Source: Diadema setosum (taxonomy: Eukaryota; Echinodermata; Echinoidea; Diadematoida; Diadematidae). Taken from it: DNA of 64,000 nucleotides. This document shows, in pieces, positions 1 to 11,935 of the stretch. The notes below the pieces were generated by a model. It had not been told where the DNA came from. It did not search any database and saw only the letters and a list, made by a program, of their open reading frames with translations. Both the position numbers and the translations under genes were made by a program. How positions within the stretch are numbered: position 1 is the stretch's first letter; every line of letters starts with the position of its first letter. The stretch lies in assembly GCF_964275005.1 (NCBI RefSeq), contig NC_092688.1, positions 19,934,403-19,998,402 of the forward strand, written 5' to 3'.

Positions 1-203
1 TTCGTGCTTCCCAAAGTCACTCTGGAATATGAAAAATATCATTTTTCTTTTGTTAATTATCATTTGCCATTTATGCTAACATGTGGAAACATTCTTGCAT
101 GGGAGAGCATCCAAAAATAGTTTTGTGAAATGTTAAAAAAGATCCAGTATCAATTTATCAAGTTAGTCTAACTCCAGACTGATATTTGACTAACCCATAT
201 AAT

Positions 204-414
204 TACTGTAAAACGAGAAATGTTCGGCTGCATTTTAATTTCGCGAATTTCACGAGCGCCAACATTCGCAGAATCAAAGTGCATGCGAAAGTTCTTGCCT
301 ACACAATATGCATTGGATGCCAGGGGTAATTCGCAAAAATTTCATGCTGCATGAAAGGCCATCGGCTCCAATTCTCAAAATTTTCATGCAGCGAATTTAT
401 TGTGTTTTAAAGTA
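204..414. mobile_element. MITE, TACTGTAAAAC family, copy 1
   Basis: 211-bp element starting TACTGTAAAAC and ending GTTTTAAAGTA (imperfect terminal inverted repeats). The core has several GCGAATT / AATTCGC words. The same core recurs at 5886-6086 and inside both arms of the foldback element at 58.5 and 59.4 kb. Confidence 0.7.
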
Positions 415-722
415 TATGGTGCCCCATTTTTGTATGATAAATGCAGATAAGTGTGATGTGTTTTGTGTTTTGCCCTTGTAATTTGTAATTTTGATAATGA
501 TGAGAACCATGCATAAACTCTTGAGCATGACAATGTGAAAGATATGAATGATTCTTTGTGTGTATACCAGCTGTAATGGGATCACGAGAAATTCCGTTGA
601 ATTATGCGTGAGTGTCTCACAAGTACAATGTCTGTCACAGACTTCTCACACCTACTGTTGGTTTTTTCTTGGTCTAGTTAATGCAATTTCTCGGTTGCCT
701 TCTTCTGTTTATGAATGACCAG

Positions 723-926
723 GTTTTCATGGCGAAGAGAGGGACTTTATGGAAAGATCAGTTTTGGGAGTGAAAATGCATCGCTGCAGCAAAAGAGAGT
801 TGAAGAAGTTTGATGCTGTTGTGTTCCTGGTGAGGAACCCATACAACGCCATGGTCTCCGAATGGCACAGATACCATTCTTCCCAACACACCGGCACAGT
901 GGACCTTGATACGTTTAAGAGCAAAG
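723..926 (+). CDS. WSCD-like gene, penultimate coding exon
   Basis: The acceptor AG is at 721-722 after a pyrimidine-rich tract, and the donor GT is at 927-928 (AAAG|GTATGA). It enters and leaves in phase 1 and carries the RNPY sulfotransferase motif. Confidence 0.83.
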
Positions 927-3080
927 GTATGACTTATGGACGATTGCATCACAAAACCAACAACAAAGTCGCCCAAGAAGATTATTTTGTTGTGATCAGA
1001 TATTGGTGGAAGAGATTCTCAGTTTACAGAGAGTGATAAAAGACTCATCCTGATTGGATTCTCTTTAATCCTTGAAAGAAGAGATGGAAGTAGAAATTAC
1101 TGTTGAGAAAACATGACTATTGAAGTAAATATTCAGTGTATATTTATTCACTCGTTGTTTTCCGTAGTGATAAAACTATTTCAAACTTTAACATATTATG
1201 CTATAAAGGGGTGATTAGATTATCCTTAAACTGGGCATGATCATTTGGTCCATTTAATGCAGGATTACTGGGCCCCGTTTTATCAAAAGATATAATCGAT
1301 TATAAATTTCCTTACCGCACAGGCTACTATTAGAAATCACCTATATTATCAATTATAACTCTTCATAAAACAGGGGCCTGGTGTGTCAAAGTGTCTTTAC
1401 TTTGCTTTGTGCAAGAGTTTCAAATGCATGTCTCGTACACCACATGGGGAGAAACCAAAGTTGAATCATGGTTATTACCAAAAATGCTTGAAGCGTGTTG
1501 TTAAGTATTACTTGCAGACGTACATGTTGGAAGGGTTACTCTTGAAGATTGCACAGAGAAACTTTAAAGGTCCTTTTTGATCAAGAACACATTATTTGTT
1601 AAACTACTGGAAAATCAACCTTTGGAATGGTTTTGTTTTTGGATTGGTTTTGTGATATGTTGTCACACATAATCTCTCTGTGTAGCACACAGTGCTTACA
1701 TGTATATCTAATCCCCAAATCCGACCCATTTTGTGTTTCTTTCTGTTCCTACAACAAATGCTTCAGAGTGAACCAAACGTACACTCTGGGGACAGTGGCT
1801 TGCTTGTTGTCTGTAGCACTTTGTGTTTTTGTTGTTTTTTTATGATAGTTATTTTCATTTGAAAATAACCAAGTCTGATACTAGATATCAATGTGATGAT
1901 TTTATCCTGCAAAGGGTATCAGTCTGAGAAGTGAAATTTAATTGAAAAGTAATCCTTTTCAAATATTGATGATGGAATTACGTAGTAGGATAAACTTGTT
2001 CTCAGTGAGAGTAATGCTAGCAAGTATATTGGCAGATGGGTTAATATTTTAGTGTAATTGGACAAATGATATGAGAGTTGTGACTGTATCAATAGTTGTA
2101 TATTTTCCAGAATGGCATAAAAGGCATGTTATATAAATGCCATGTTTTACAAGTCAAGTTTGGTTTGATGAACCATTACTGAAATGCAACATGCCACAGA
2201 ACACCATTATTTGATGCATTGACTGTTGGATATAATGCGGTTGTCACATTTCTTATTTGTTTCTCTTAACTGCTGCCTTTGACTGAAATCTGTGAAGACT
2301 GAATGTACTTTGCAACTGATTTATGTTGATGTAGGGCAAATTGTCAATCAGTTGCAATGAAAACATATCAACGGAAGAATTTCATGAATTTGAATAATTA
2401 CGCAGTACCCGCTGCATGCTATAGCCTAAGGATCAGAAGCAACACTTGCTGTCGGGCGAAAGCTCGGTGGTCTAGTGGAGATGACGCCTGTCCGGTGATC
2501 AGGAGGTCCTAAGTTCGCATCCTGCTCGAGTATGTACGCCCATGATTTTTTTTTTTCATCATGGCTACTAAAACACTGATCAATTCAGTGCTTATTTACG
2601 TCGATGTAGGGCAAATTGTCAATCAGCTGCAAGGAAAACATTTTGGAAGAATTTCATGAATTTGAATGAATGTACTTTTTTTGCAGTTTTCATTAACGTT
2701 CATATATCCTTGCGTCTTATGCAGAGTGGGAAGAATTTGTGGAGGAGGAAAGCATTCACTGGGAGAAAATGATGCGGAACTGTTTGAAAAAAAACGGGCG
2801 CCGCCTTGTCATCTTCTACGAGAACCTCCAGACCAACCTATTGATCGAACTTGCGCGCCTCATGGAGTTCTTCAAGAAGCCGGTCAACATCGATCGATTG
2901 AGATGCACGATTGAGAACGCCGAGGGCAAATTCCACCGCTCCAGCTCGTTTGACTTTGATCCCTTCACCCCAGAGATGGTGGTAGCAGTCAACCAAAGAA
3001 TACAAAGTGCCGCAGCGACGCTGAAGAGCCTTACGGAGTTAGAGTTTCCAGAGGATTATAGGAGACCAGTAAAGTCATAG
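723..3080 (+). CDS. WSC-domain sulfotransferase (WSCD1/2-like), 3' part of gene
   Basis: Two spliced exons, 723-926 and 2725-3080, encode the C-terminal half of a WSCD-type sulfotransferase. From memory of the family, these are Golgi type II membrane enzymes that use PAPS; WSCD1 has been linked to sialic-acid sulfation. The peptide reads FHGEERDF, then KKFDAVVFLVRNPYNAMVSE (RNP plus Ser matches the 3'-phosphate-binding element of PAPS), then across the splice KSKEWEEFVEEES, then RRLVIFYENLQ, and ends FTPEMVVAVNQ...EFPEDYRRPVKS before TAG. This order matches vertebrate WSCD C-termini as I remember them. Both introns are phase 1. The N-terminal membrane anchor, the WSC domains and the 5'-PAPS loop must lie left of the window. 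The ATG at 749 is an internal Met, not a start. Confidence 0.85.
1267..1382. mobile_element. Palindromic MITE (ACTGGGCCCCGTTTTAT ends)
   Basis: 116 bp. The left end ACTGGGCCCCGTTTTAT pairs with the right end ATAAAACAGGGGCCTGGT with a few mismatches, and TATAATCGATTATA lies inside. It has no coding potential. It looks like a short hAT-type MITE; no target duplication was established. Confidence 0.6.
2328..2395 (+). repeat. Intronic duplication, copy 1
   Basis: GATGTAGGGCAAATTGTCAA...GAATTTCATGAATTTGAAT closely matches 2603-2667. The intervening 207 bp contains the tRNA-like SINE head. It may be a local tandem duplication or two copies of the same SINE tail. Confidence 0.6.
2455..2545 (+). mobile_element. 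tRNA-derived SINE head
   Basis: An A-box-like TGGTCTAGTGG is followed by a B-box-like AGTTCGCATCC and a short spacer ending in a T run. It is tRNA-shaped, but the stems are poor and downstream SINE-like sequence follows. It reads as a SINE rather than a working tRNA. Confidence 0.55.
2603..2667 (+). repeat. Intronic duplication, copy 2
   Basis: Second copy of the 2328-2395 sequence, ending about 57 bp before the acceptor of the last WSCD-like exon. Confidence 0.6.
2725..3080 (+). CDS. WSCD-like gene, last coding exon
   Basis: The acceptor is TTATGCAG|AGTGGG and the stop TAG is at 3078-3080. It encodes EWEEFVEEES through YRRPVKS. A run of As starts 3 nt after the stop. The reading frame continues exactly from the previous exon. 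Confidence 0.85.
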
Positions 3081-3853
3081 CAAAAAAAAAAAAAAAGTCA
3101 CAGACATTGGACATGACGGTTAAAGATTCCAGTGGAGCTATCTCCTGGGTCAGTGTGGCATGACATCAACTTCTAGAAAAAGACTTGCGCATCCCGCAAC
3201 CCATGCTGAAAATCAACAACTCAAACTTGTTCTGATGATCATGCACTTCTCTGGCACATCATATATTGACACCTGTAGTATTTTCAAAGCCACTGGAATT
3301 TTTTCCTCATTTTTTTTTTCTCCAAAGGCATTGGTATTAATGTTTTCAGTGTATTTGTCTGTGTCATTTTTTCTTCTTTTTTTTTAATTTCATGCTTTCC
3401 ATGAACATAAAAATGACTTCAGCACTCTGGATACTGATACTTCATGTACATGTTAATAGCTTGATGATCATGCTGAAATTATAGAAATGTGGTCAAATCT
3501 AATGGTTACCTGTTGGAGATTACTACAAAATGTATTGTTTCAAGCAAAAATATGAGTTATTTGATGACATTGGTCATGCTTCGTACAAAAATCGTCTAGA
3601 CTGTAGACGGGGCATTTCTGGAGTGCGATTAGCCTGTATGATTGTTTACAGTTAATCATCAAAAAGTTTGTCATGCCACACCATTTGCAGCAAGTGAAGT
3701 AATGTTTGAAGGCTTAAGCCATAGCAGACAGTTTCAATAGGATAACTTCAAGCATTGTGTGTTCAAGTTTGGAGTCACAAAGTTCCAAGGTCACAGAAGA
3801 GTCACAGTCACTCACATTGAAATTAATTGTGGTTTGTATGTGTATGATTCAAT

Positions 3854-3856
<3 letters not shown>

Positions 3857-3904
<48 letters not shown>
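3857..3904 (+). repeat. Poly-A tract (48 nt)
   Basis: Uninterrupted run of 48 A. No retrotransposon body could be identified upstream. Confidence 0.95.
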
Positions 3905-3906
<2 letters not shown>

Positions 3907-5885
3907 CGACATTACATTGCCAACCTGTGCATCCTGGTAAACTAAAAACATCCAGGAATTTTATGAGCCGAGCTTCCTCTTTTTTTTTTGTTTGTAAAGA
4001 AACCATTATTTCTTGATCTCTTTTGCTACAAAACAAAAATGTTGCAAAAGATGTGGGAAAATATGGTTTGAGGTACAAAAATAATGGGAAAAAGATTTGG
4101 CATTTTGAAGACAATTGTGTATGTAATAACAAAGCTCAACTCAATCCCATTCAGTTAAACTGATAGTTAGAATGACAAATATTATAAGTGACATCAACAA
4201 CTCACATGAATTGAAGTCACTGAGATGTAAGAAAATGATTTGCTACCATCTCCATTCTAGACCCATGTTGAAATGTTTATGGAGCTCCTGCATAGCCGAG
4301 CATTTGTTCGGTGGGGGATCAATTTTGTGAGATAGACTGTATTACCATTCTGCTCCTAGAGTAATTAATTTCAAACATCAGTACTTTTTATATCGATCAC
4401 CATATACAGGTAAACCTCCTTTCCTTTTCTGCCTAGACACCAAGGCTACTTGAGTTCTCACATTCTTGTTGCACTTTATATGTCAAGTTTCTTTTTTGTC
4501 TCTTTTTTTTTTTTTTGGGTAACTCTAAGTGTTCCTCAGATGTAGTGTTGAAGACTTTGTAGGTACAGTTGTATTAATGACGGAAATTTATGTCACTGCT
4601 AACACAATGACTTAACAGGTGCTCTAGTGATTTCATCAAACATTCTGCATGGTAACAGCTGCTTGATACTTTATATTAACCATGTGTACACGGTTCTAAC
4701 CAAAAATTGAAGACGCAATTAATGTAAGATGTAATGTAATATAATCAATGTAAGGTACAATTTACAGACTTTACAAGTCTCGCTGATTCTGCAATAGGCT
4801 CTCTGAAAACTGTTATATCCTGTTATGTTTGAACAAGGGAATATACAGTAAAGGTCTTCCTTACTTGGGAATTTGCCCATTGAGTGCATGGTGATACACA
4901 AGTATATGCCTGATTGCTCTCTGGAACCTCCCTGGTTATGATGTGCAAAAGTCAGACAGTTTAATTTTATGTCCAGTGTTGAGGTGCAGCGTGGCAAATG
5001 GTGAATTCCTTGACAAGGTAGGGCCGACATAGAAGTCGGCTCTTCACAATACATTGTGACCTCTCCTATCCGGCCTCCCTTTATCCAGAGCTCTATTATC
5101 CGGATGCGATCTCTGCGGGATTTCTTTTTTTTGTTTTGTTATAATTACGGGGAAAAGGGGATTTCAAACAATTCCAAACAGTGTCCACTTTGCTGTTTAG
5201 TTTCGTCAACTCACTTTGTTTCTTTCCAAGACTGCTTGATATATTCCTCAATATTCAAGCAGCTATATTTGACATCAAATTGACTCCATTTTGGTTAAAA
5301 CAAAACAACCACTGACAATTTTGCACTGACAGCAAAGAAAGAGTTTCAGTGTACGCTACCTGCTATAGCATGTACAGTGTACATGTGTAACTACTATTGG
5401 GAAGGCAGCTGTGTGTAGTAAACATTGAAACATTGAGTCTCCCATATAATTTGGCCAAATCCCTTATCCGGATGAGCGCTGGTCGCGACATGTCCGGAAG
5501 GGAGAGATCAGACCGTTTAACATTTTTGTTGTTGCTGTTTGCGCCATAGTCAAGGTTACGCATGACTTCATAGAAATTATGGTGCATGGCAGTGTGATTA
5601 GGGCAAATTTCACAGTGTGTGGCTGAAACAAATTAGGGGTGTGTGGAGGCATTTTTCTCAACACCTTGATGTCAATTTTATCTCTTCAACACAAAAGTAT
5701 TTATATGTATGGATCAAAGGGCTTCTAAATTAATGATTATGAGAGCATCGTCTGCCATATACTCAAATTATTACTTATTGAGCCTCCCTCTATAAAATGT
5801 AAATTTGATATTTTCATAGTGTCTAAGATATCACTTGCATGCTTGCCCTTGCCAAGTGACTTTCCCTTCACTGTCACTGTTTCTG

Positions 5886-6086
5886 TACTGTGAAACAAGG
5901 AATGTTCACATGCATTTTAATTTTGCCAAGGCCAAGCTTCCCGAAATTAAAATGCACACGAAAGTTCTTGTCTATACTGTATGCATTGAATGCCAGGGGC
6001 AATTCTCGAAAATTCGTGCTGCAAGAAAGGCCATCTGCTCCAATTCGTGAAAATTTCATGCCACGAATATATCATGTTTTACAGTA
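5886..6086. mobile_element. MITE, TACTGTAAAAC family, copy 2
   Basis: 201 bp from TACTGTGAAAC to GTTTTACAGTA. The core matches 204-414 (CACGAAAGTTCTTG, GAATGCCAGGGGCAATTC, GAAAGGCCATC). Ends and core agree, which fixes the family boundaries. Confidence 0.75.
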
Positions 6087-8826
6087 ATTAAATTTTTTCC
6101 TTGTGTTGTCACCCTGAATGATGATATCCCATTATACAGTATATGTATGGTTTGTTGTTGTTGTTTGTATATCAGAGCAAAACAAAATAACAAAAATTAC
6201 CAGTACCATGGTATTCTTTCTACAGAATTCACAATTTCTTAAACTTCAATAATTGTAACTACCGGTAGTTTAGTTTTTGTTCCTCCAGTAGGACATAATG
6301 TTCAGGTTACTAGTATTTTTGTGTGTTTTAGCAGGTTTTGAAGTCATCCCACTTTTTGCACTTTAGATAGTAACAAGTGTTACAGAAGTGCCAAAGGGAA
6401 AAAAAGTTAACATGATTCATGACAGTGATAATTAAAGACTTACCATCTTTGATTCCAGATGTCTACATATCCCAAGGAAAGTAAAGCTATACTAATCTAA
6501 ACTTTTAAAGTCAGTTATGTATACATAATTATATATATGACAGACAAGATTGAATATTGAAATTTAGTGTGGGTAAAATGCCCTTGATTTCTCCCATTGC
6601 AAATACTGACATAGATGAGGACAGGAAGAAAACATGCAAACGGAGATTTAAAGTGTTGGGACTAATGAATAAAATTGTGTATTGACTTATTGAAAGAAGT
6701 ACAATATTGTTGAAATAGTTCTTTGTCCTGTCACTTTGCAGGCATTTACTCCCATTTTGTGTATGCTATAATTTCGGGTATTATGCATCCATTTGACTAT
6801 GGATCAAATTGTACAGCATGTTTGGACGATATGTTTTGGAGGAAGGCATCTTTTGCTGTAGAGGTACAATGCAGTGTAAGGTAAATCAGTGCTGGTATCT
6901 CCAGTTCAATATCTTAGATCATCAACCATTTCCCTTGATAACTGCTTCTTGAATGAGTTTCCTTGAACACTTATGCGCCATAGTGCTTCAAGATCCCACT
7001 CTACTTTATTTTGTTTTTTAATTGATAATATTCAGCTATAACGATAGGGTCATATATTGCACATGTCTGTGAATCATGCCATATCAAGCCCTAGCCTGTG
7101 CAATACACTGTAATCTATGTTATTCAATCCCATCAAATTAGAAGATGATTAGTTATGGTAACAAATACAGCCCTTTCATTTATGAAATTAAATTTAAATC
7201 ATGAAATTAAATGATTCACAGTCATCAGTAGGCCAAAGGTCAGTTCACTGTTGGATGTCATTTTTCAGCATATGAGTTGACAAAGTAATTTCTGTATATT
7301 TCTGTTTCTGTTCTAAAGTGCTGACATAATACTACTAGTAGAGTGGCATGAGTGTATAAGAGGCTGAATGTGAAGTATGTCATCCTTTTTGTGTGATTGA
7401 AAGGGATTTCTCCCCACAGTAAAGGTAATATGAATGGATTTAGATCAACTGTCTTAAAAAAAGAAAAAAAAAACATGTCTATGAAAACTGACAACTTCAA
7501 ATGTTTAGAAGGCATCTTACATTTGTAATGGGAAATGGAAACAAAAAAAAAAAACGCCTTGCGATTCTGTTATGTTATTATAGCATCATTTGCATTTGAA
7601 ACCCTTACCTACTCTGTACTGAAAAGGCAAACTGTGATTATTTTTTCTGTGTGTTTTTTTTATATTGTATGGCAGAATCAGAATGAGCAAAATTTCATGC
7701 ACAAAACAAGTGGAGGTATGATAAGAAAGTCACTAAGACAGTCAGCATGTTAGAGGCTTACTTGCACTAAAAACGTCTAAACTTTCCTGATTCAAATCTG
7801 GTTTCATTGAATGCTTTCAAATCACTCACTAATATTTCCTTTATTTATGCAATATGAATTGCGCCTGCAGGGTATATTTCCCTCGCTCCTTGCATTACCC
7901 ACAAGTATCTTTTGCATTTGGTATCATTCATCGAGCTGATACTTTTTCATGTCTAGTAGGGTATAAGTATCAGAGATTAATTACGTTATTTATAGCTGTG
8001 ATTAACTCTGTTGTCTTTCAAGTACTAATGCTCTTAGCTCTCCACCTGGTAAATGTTTAATTTTTGTGCACATATTATTTCTAATGCTCTGTTATTTGAG
8101 ATACAACTTCCTTGCTTGGATGTGTATGCAATATACATGTATTATTATGCATATTTTGTTATTGTTTATATTTTGTCTGTTGACTATAATACATGTATTT
8201 AATACCTATGTTACTAACAGGGTACAATGGCAGATAATGCATGATTGTAGTTTTCACATATTGGAGTACATTATACTGTTAATGCAGCATGGGTATTGGA
8301 GCTACTTGTCAAAAATTTCACTTGATTTCTTGACCATAGAACTTAACAGAGCAAAATAAAATTAAGAAAATTTAGCAGACTACTATGCACAATAACCCAA
8401 ACTCCGAATGTATCTGCTACGGTTGTACCATGGTTTAGCAGTGCTTAGCTGATTTTCAGAAAATTAACAAGCGTAAAAAGTATGTTCAAAGTGTATGAAC
8501 ATTAAACCTTTGTAGGTCATTCCTCTTGAAATCCACAGGTTGTACTATTCGCATGGACTCTGTTATGTGAATTACAGTTTACCGACCTCACTACGATAAC
8601 AGGAGTGAAATAACCAATCATTGTAAGTGTGTATACTTCTTAACTCGTACCAGAATTCTGCACACTTGATTCTAAGTGCACTATAGGAAAGTAGCCTGGG
8701 GTCACAAGATTTAGTTATGAGACTGCAGCACAGAGAGTTGTGTATCATTTCTTCTTCTCGATAAGCATCCTTGCCAAAACTTGATATTTGTTTTATTGCA
8801 GGTCTGCCAACATTACTTCCACTTTA

Positions 8827-9395
8827 TTAAAGGACAAGTTCACCTTCATGTACATGTGGATTGAGTGAATGCTACAATATTAGTAGAACACATCAGTGAA
8901 AGTTTGAGGAAAATCCGACAATCCGTTCAAAAGTTATGAATTTTTTAAGTATTTGCGCAATTACTGCTGGATGAGAAGACTACTACAGTGTGTGATGTCA
9001 CATGCGTACAACGATATAATGAAAATAAAGAGAATTTCACAAAATTTTACTTTTTGAATAAAGTGCACATTTCTTGGACTTGTTACTGATGTATGTTAAG
9101 GATAATATTATTCCACTTGCCTTCTGAAAGAGAGAAGTTGAGTGTTCTTTTGTTATGCAAAAAAAAGTGAAAATAAGGTGAATTTTCTTATACTTTCTTT
9201 ATGCCATTGTACTCATGTGACATCACAAGCTATAGTAGTTTTCTCATCCAGCCATGACTGAGCAGAAACTTTAAAAATTCATAACTTTTGAACGGATTGT
9301 CGGATTTTCCTCAAACTCTCACTGATGTGTTCTACATACTAATATTGCTGCATTCACTCAATCCACATGTATATGAAGGTGGACTTGTCCTTTAA
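8827..9395. mobile_element. TTAA-flanked MITE, AGGACAAG ends
   Basis: TTAA|AGGACAAGTTCACCTTCA at the left is matched by ...GGTGGACTTGTCCT|TTAA at the right. The long inverted arms also share AATCCGACAATCCGTTCAAA / TTTGAACGGATTGTCGGATT. The 569-bp span includes both TTAA copies. Family-typical TTAA duplication points to piggyBac- or Kolobok-type mobilisation. Confidence 0.8.
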
Positions 9396-9502
9396 GTATG
9401 AAGGTTAACTTCCTGGAGTGAAGGCTCACATTCAACAGGGGCAAGAGTGGGAGATCTCCCTGCATCTTTAATAGCAAACTTTCTCTGTTCACTTTCTGGG
9501 CA

Positions 9503-9976
9503 TTCACACGTACCGAGTTTGCTTAATTTGAAACAATTCTGTAATTAAGCAAACTCAAATCAAGTTTGTAATTAAGCAAATTTGCCGTGTGAATGGAAAC
9601 TGGAATTTGCGGAGGGTGATTTAAAACTTGATTACAATTAAGTTTCAAATCACGGTCTGGAGGTGTTTTTCAATCACGTTTCGCCAGAATTAAGCAATGA
9701 AACTATAGCGTCTGAACGTGATTGACCTCCAATCAAGTTTTTTGGGGGCGAAGCTTACGTGACCCTTCAACCACTTCTGGAGAAAACCTGCATTGCTACA
9801 AAGGCTATAAGACTGATGACGGGAACTTGGAAAGAAGCCACACCTTCCCTCCTCGCTCTGATATTCAAAACTGCAGAATCCGCAAAGCTTCTTTCTGCGT
9901 GTGAGCGGACGGTGATTTGAAACTTATAAACAAGATTGTAATCGAGTTTGTAATTAAGCAACTTGGTACGTGTGAA
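9503..9976. mobile_element. TIR element, TTCACACGTACC ends
   Basis: 474 bp. The left end TTCACACGTACCGAGTTTGC pairs with the right end ...GCAACTTGGTACGTGTGAA. Internal AATTAAGCAA words recur in both orientations. Non-coding. Confidence 0.65.
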
Positions 9977-10679
9977 AAGGCTCGTTGATTAAACTTCATT
10001 TCAAGTGATTTTTTTTTTTTTTTTGCTCCATGTATGATGATGCTCTGTTTCTTCCTGAAAGGCTCAACTTCACCCCTGTTACTAGCTGTGTATCATGTGT
10101 CTCTTTATTTTGTCACTCAATCACATAGAAAATGCTTGTCCAACTTACTGCCAGTATTTCGTGGTTAAGGAGCACACAAGTTTGCACCATTCTCAGAGCT
10201 CGGTGTAATTTTTTTGCTGCATGAATATGTGAGTGAAAATTACAATTGCTGACATGAAATATTGGAAGTGTAGAGTATATGACTTGGACAAGCAAAATGT
10301 GTCTATGCATTATTGGATTGGAAAAACATGATTTGATTTTAACTCCAGATATAATCATGATTTTTACCCGAAATACATTTCTGATCATCCGGTAAATTTC
10401 ATTCAGTGAGTGTCAAAATGATATTTTGAAATCCATTCCAACCCATACAAATCAAATCGCACACCTACCGAACCTGTGCTCCATGAAGATTTAATGTCCT
10501 TACCTGAAAGAAATGGGAATAATTTTTTCCTCATTGTGTATATTCAGTTTGTGTGATGTAAATGTATTTTCCTTGGTTCAAGTCAATATGGCATATGCAA
10601 CATGAAGTTTGAGTTAAATTTTTGAACCTGTAAACTTGTCCCATCTAGCAGCTACTATTGTATGTATATGAATGTCATG

Positions 10680-10852
10680 CAGTGGCAGATCCGGGGGGGG
10701 GGGGGGGGGGGGGCACACCAGGAGTGCCACCTTAATTTTTTTTTTTTGTGTGTGTTAAAACAAAAGAAATAAAAAAAAATGGGGGGGGGGGTGTGCCCTC
10801 CCTTTTAATTTTGTAAAGGTGCCCCCTCACGGAATTCCTGGATCCGCCCCTG
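10680..10852. mobile_element. Small TIR element, CAGTGGCAGATCC ends
   Basis: 173 bp. CAGTGGCAGATCC at the left and GGATCCGCCCCTG at the right form imperfect TIRs. GTCATG is directly repeated on both sides (10674-10679 and 10853-10858). The ends resemble hAT termini, but only 6 bp of target duplication is visible. The interior is G-rich with AATTTTGTAAAGG. Confidence 0.65.
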
Positions 10853-11125
10853 GTCATGGAGGCACCAATATGCTTTTACTTGCCCTCTATTGCATCTCTG
10901 TATGTGGCGACGATTGTAACTTGATTGATGTGATGACTTGGCATGTAGTAAAACGGGATGAAATCGGAGTACCTGATTCATATGCTTTGTAAACTCCAGC
11001 ACTTACGTTATCAGTAAAATTAATATGCACTTAGGTCACAGGGGTTGGGAAATAAAAGGCATAAGCTGAGAACTTTATTTTACACAATTTTTGTGCAACT
11101 GCGCAGTTCTTTGATTGTTGAATCA

Positions 11126-11151
11126 GTTGTGTGTGTGTGTGTGTGTGTGTT
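11126..11151 (+). repeat. (TG)n microsatellite
   Basis: TG dinucleotide run. Further short TG runs follow near 11200-11220 and 11288-11318. Confidence 0.9.
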
Positions 11152-11544
11152 TTTAATAGTCATTGTTGCTAGTGTTTGACAGGAATCTATGACACTGGTT
11201 TGTGTGTGTGTGTGTGTGTGAGGTGGAGGGCAGATTCTAGTTCCTTGCATGTTTTATATAAAGAGCAACATAATTATACAGACTTTTTGTGTGTGTGTGC
11301 ATTTGTTTGTGTGTGTATAATATATGCATGAGTGTGAAGTAACATCAATACAGTTCAGTACAATGTACTTTGCATGGAGGTACAAGTAACTCCATGATCA
11401 AAGCCAGAGCAGAGCCCAGAGTCAAGGGAGACGAAAACCTGTGTGTCATTTAGGTCCTACTTGGTTGAACAGGAACACACATACAGAGCTCACGCACATG
11501 CTCAAACATTTCTCTTGTCTTTGTACCTATAAGGGTCACCACAC

Positions 11545-11935
11545 TTACCATCGAGGCAACTCATTGATGATTCATACAACGGCTTTAATGGATCCTCTGT
11601 CTGATCAAATACTAACGCCGAATCAAGATAACTGATTGCTAATTTCATAATTATGCTCTCAAAGGTGTCAAGATGTTGTTCTCGTAACGTTCGCAGATTC
11701 GACATATTGTTGATCAATAGGTGACTAGTTTATCTTTCAATGACTTTTTTTTTTTTTTTTTTGTATCATTGGTAAAAGCATGTACATAGGCCTGCAGGCG
11801 CGGCATTAATCTGCGCAATTGCGCTGAGTATGTTGAGATGCGCCTACGTCACAGTACACTAGTACAGAAAATTGCGCCTACGTCACAATATGAAATAAGA
11901 GATGTTGAATTGTGACGTCTTCCCAACGATGTAGT
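11545..11935 (+). repeat. Diverged direct repeat, copy 1
   Basis: Shares ordered blocks with 13475-13850: ACGCCGAATCAAGAT, TTGTTCTCGTA, a T run followed by TGTATC, GAGATGCG, and three ACGTCAC/GTGACGT words. Blocks keep order and spacing, so this is one ancestral sequence present twice. Confidence 0.65.

Larger units (their letters stand above)
927..2724 (+). other. Intron of the WSCD-like gene
   Basis: 1.8-kb phase-1 intron. It holds a palindromic MITE (1267-1382), a tRNA-derived SINE head (2455-2545) and a ~67-bp sequence present twice (2328-2395 and 2603-2667). No exon is visible inside. Confidence 0.8.

Noticed and set aside
749-1036. Frame read as a complete 95-aa protein starting at 749
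   Set aside because: Homology starts before this Met and stops at the donor at 926, so it is a spliced exon, not a small gene.
2455-2545. Functional tRNA gene
   Set aside because: The A and B boxes are recognisable, but the acceptor and anticodon stems pair poorly and SINE-type sequence follows.
5056-5530. Tigger/pogo-like MITE from repeated ATCCGGATG words
   Set aside because: Two ATCCGGATG-containing phrases in the same orientation are visible, but no inverted ends or TA duplication could be placed.
7854-8359. Hydrophobic open frames suggesting a small membrane protein
   Set aside because: AT-rich sequence gives Ile/Leu/Phe-rich frames by chance. There is no conserved motif or splice support.
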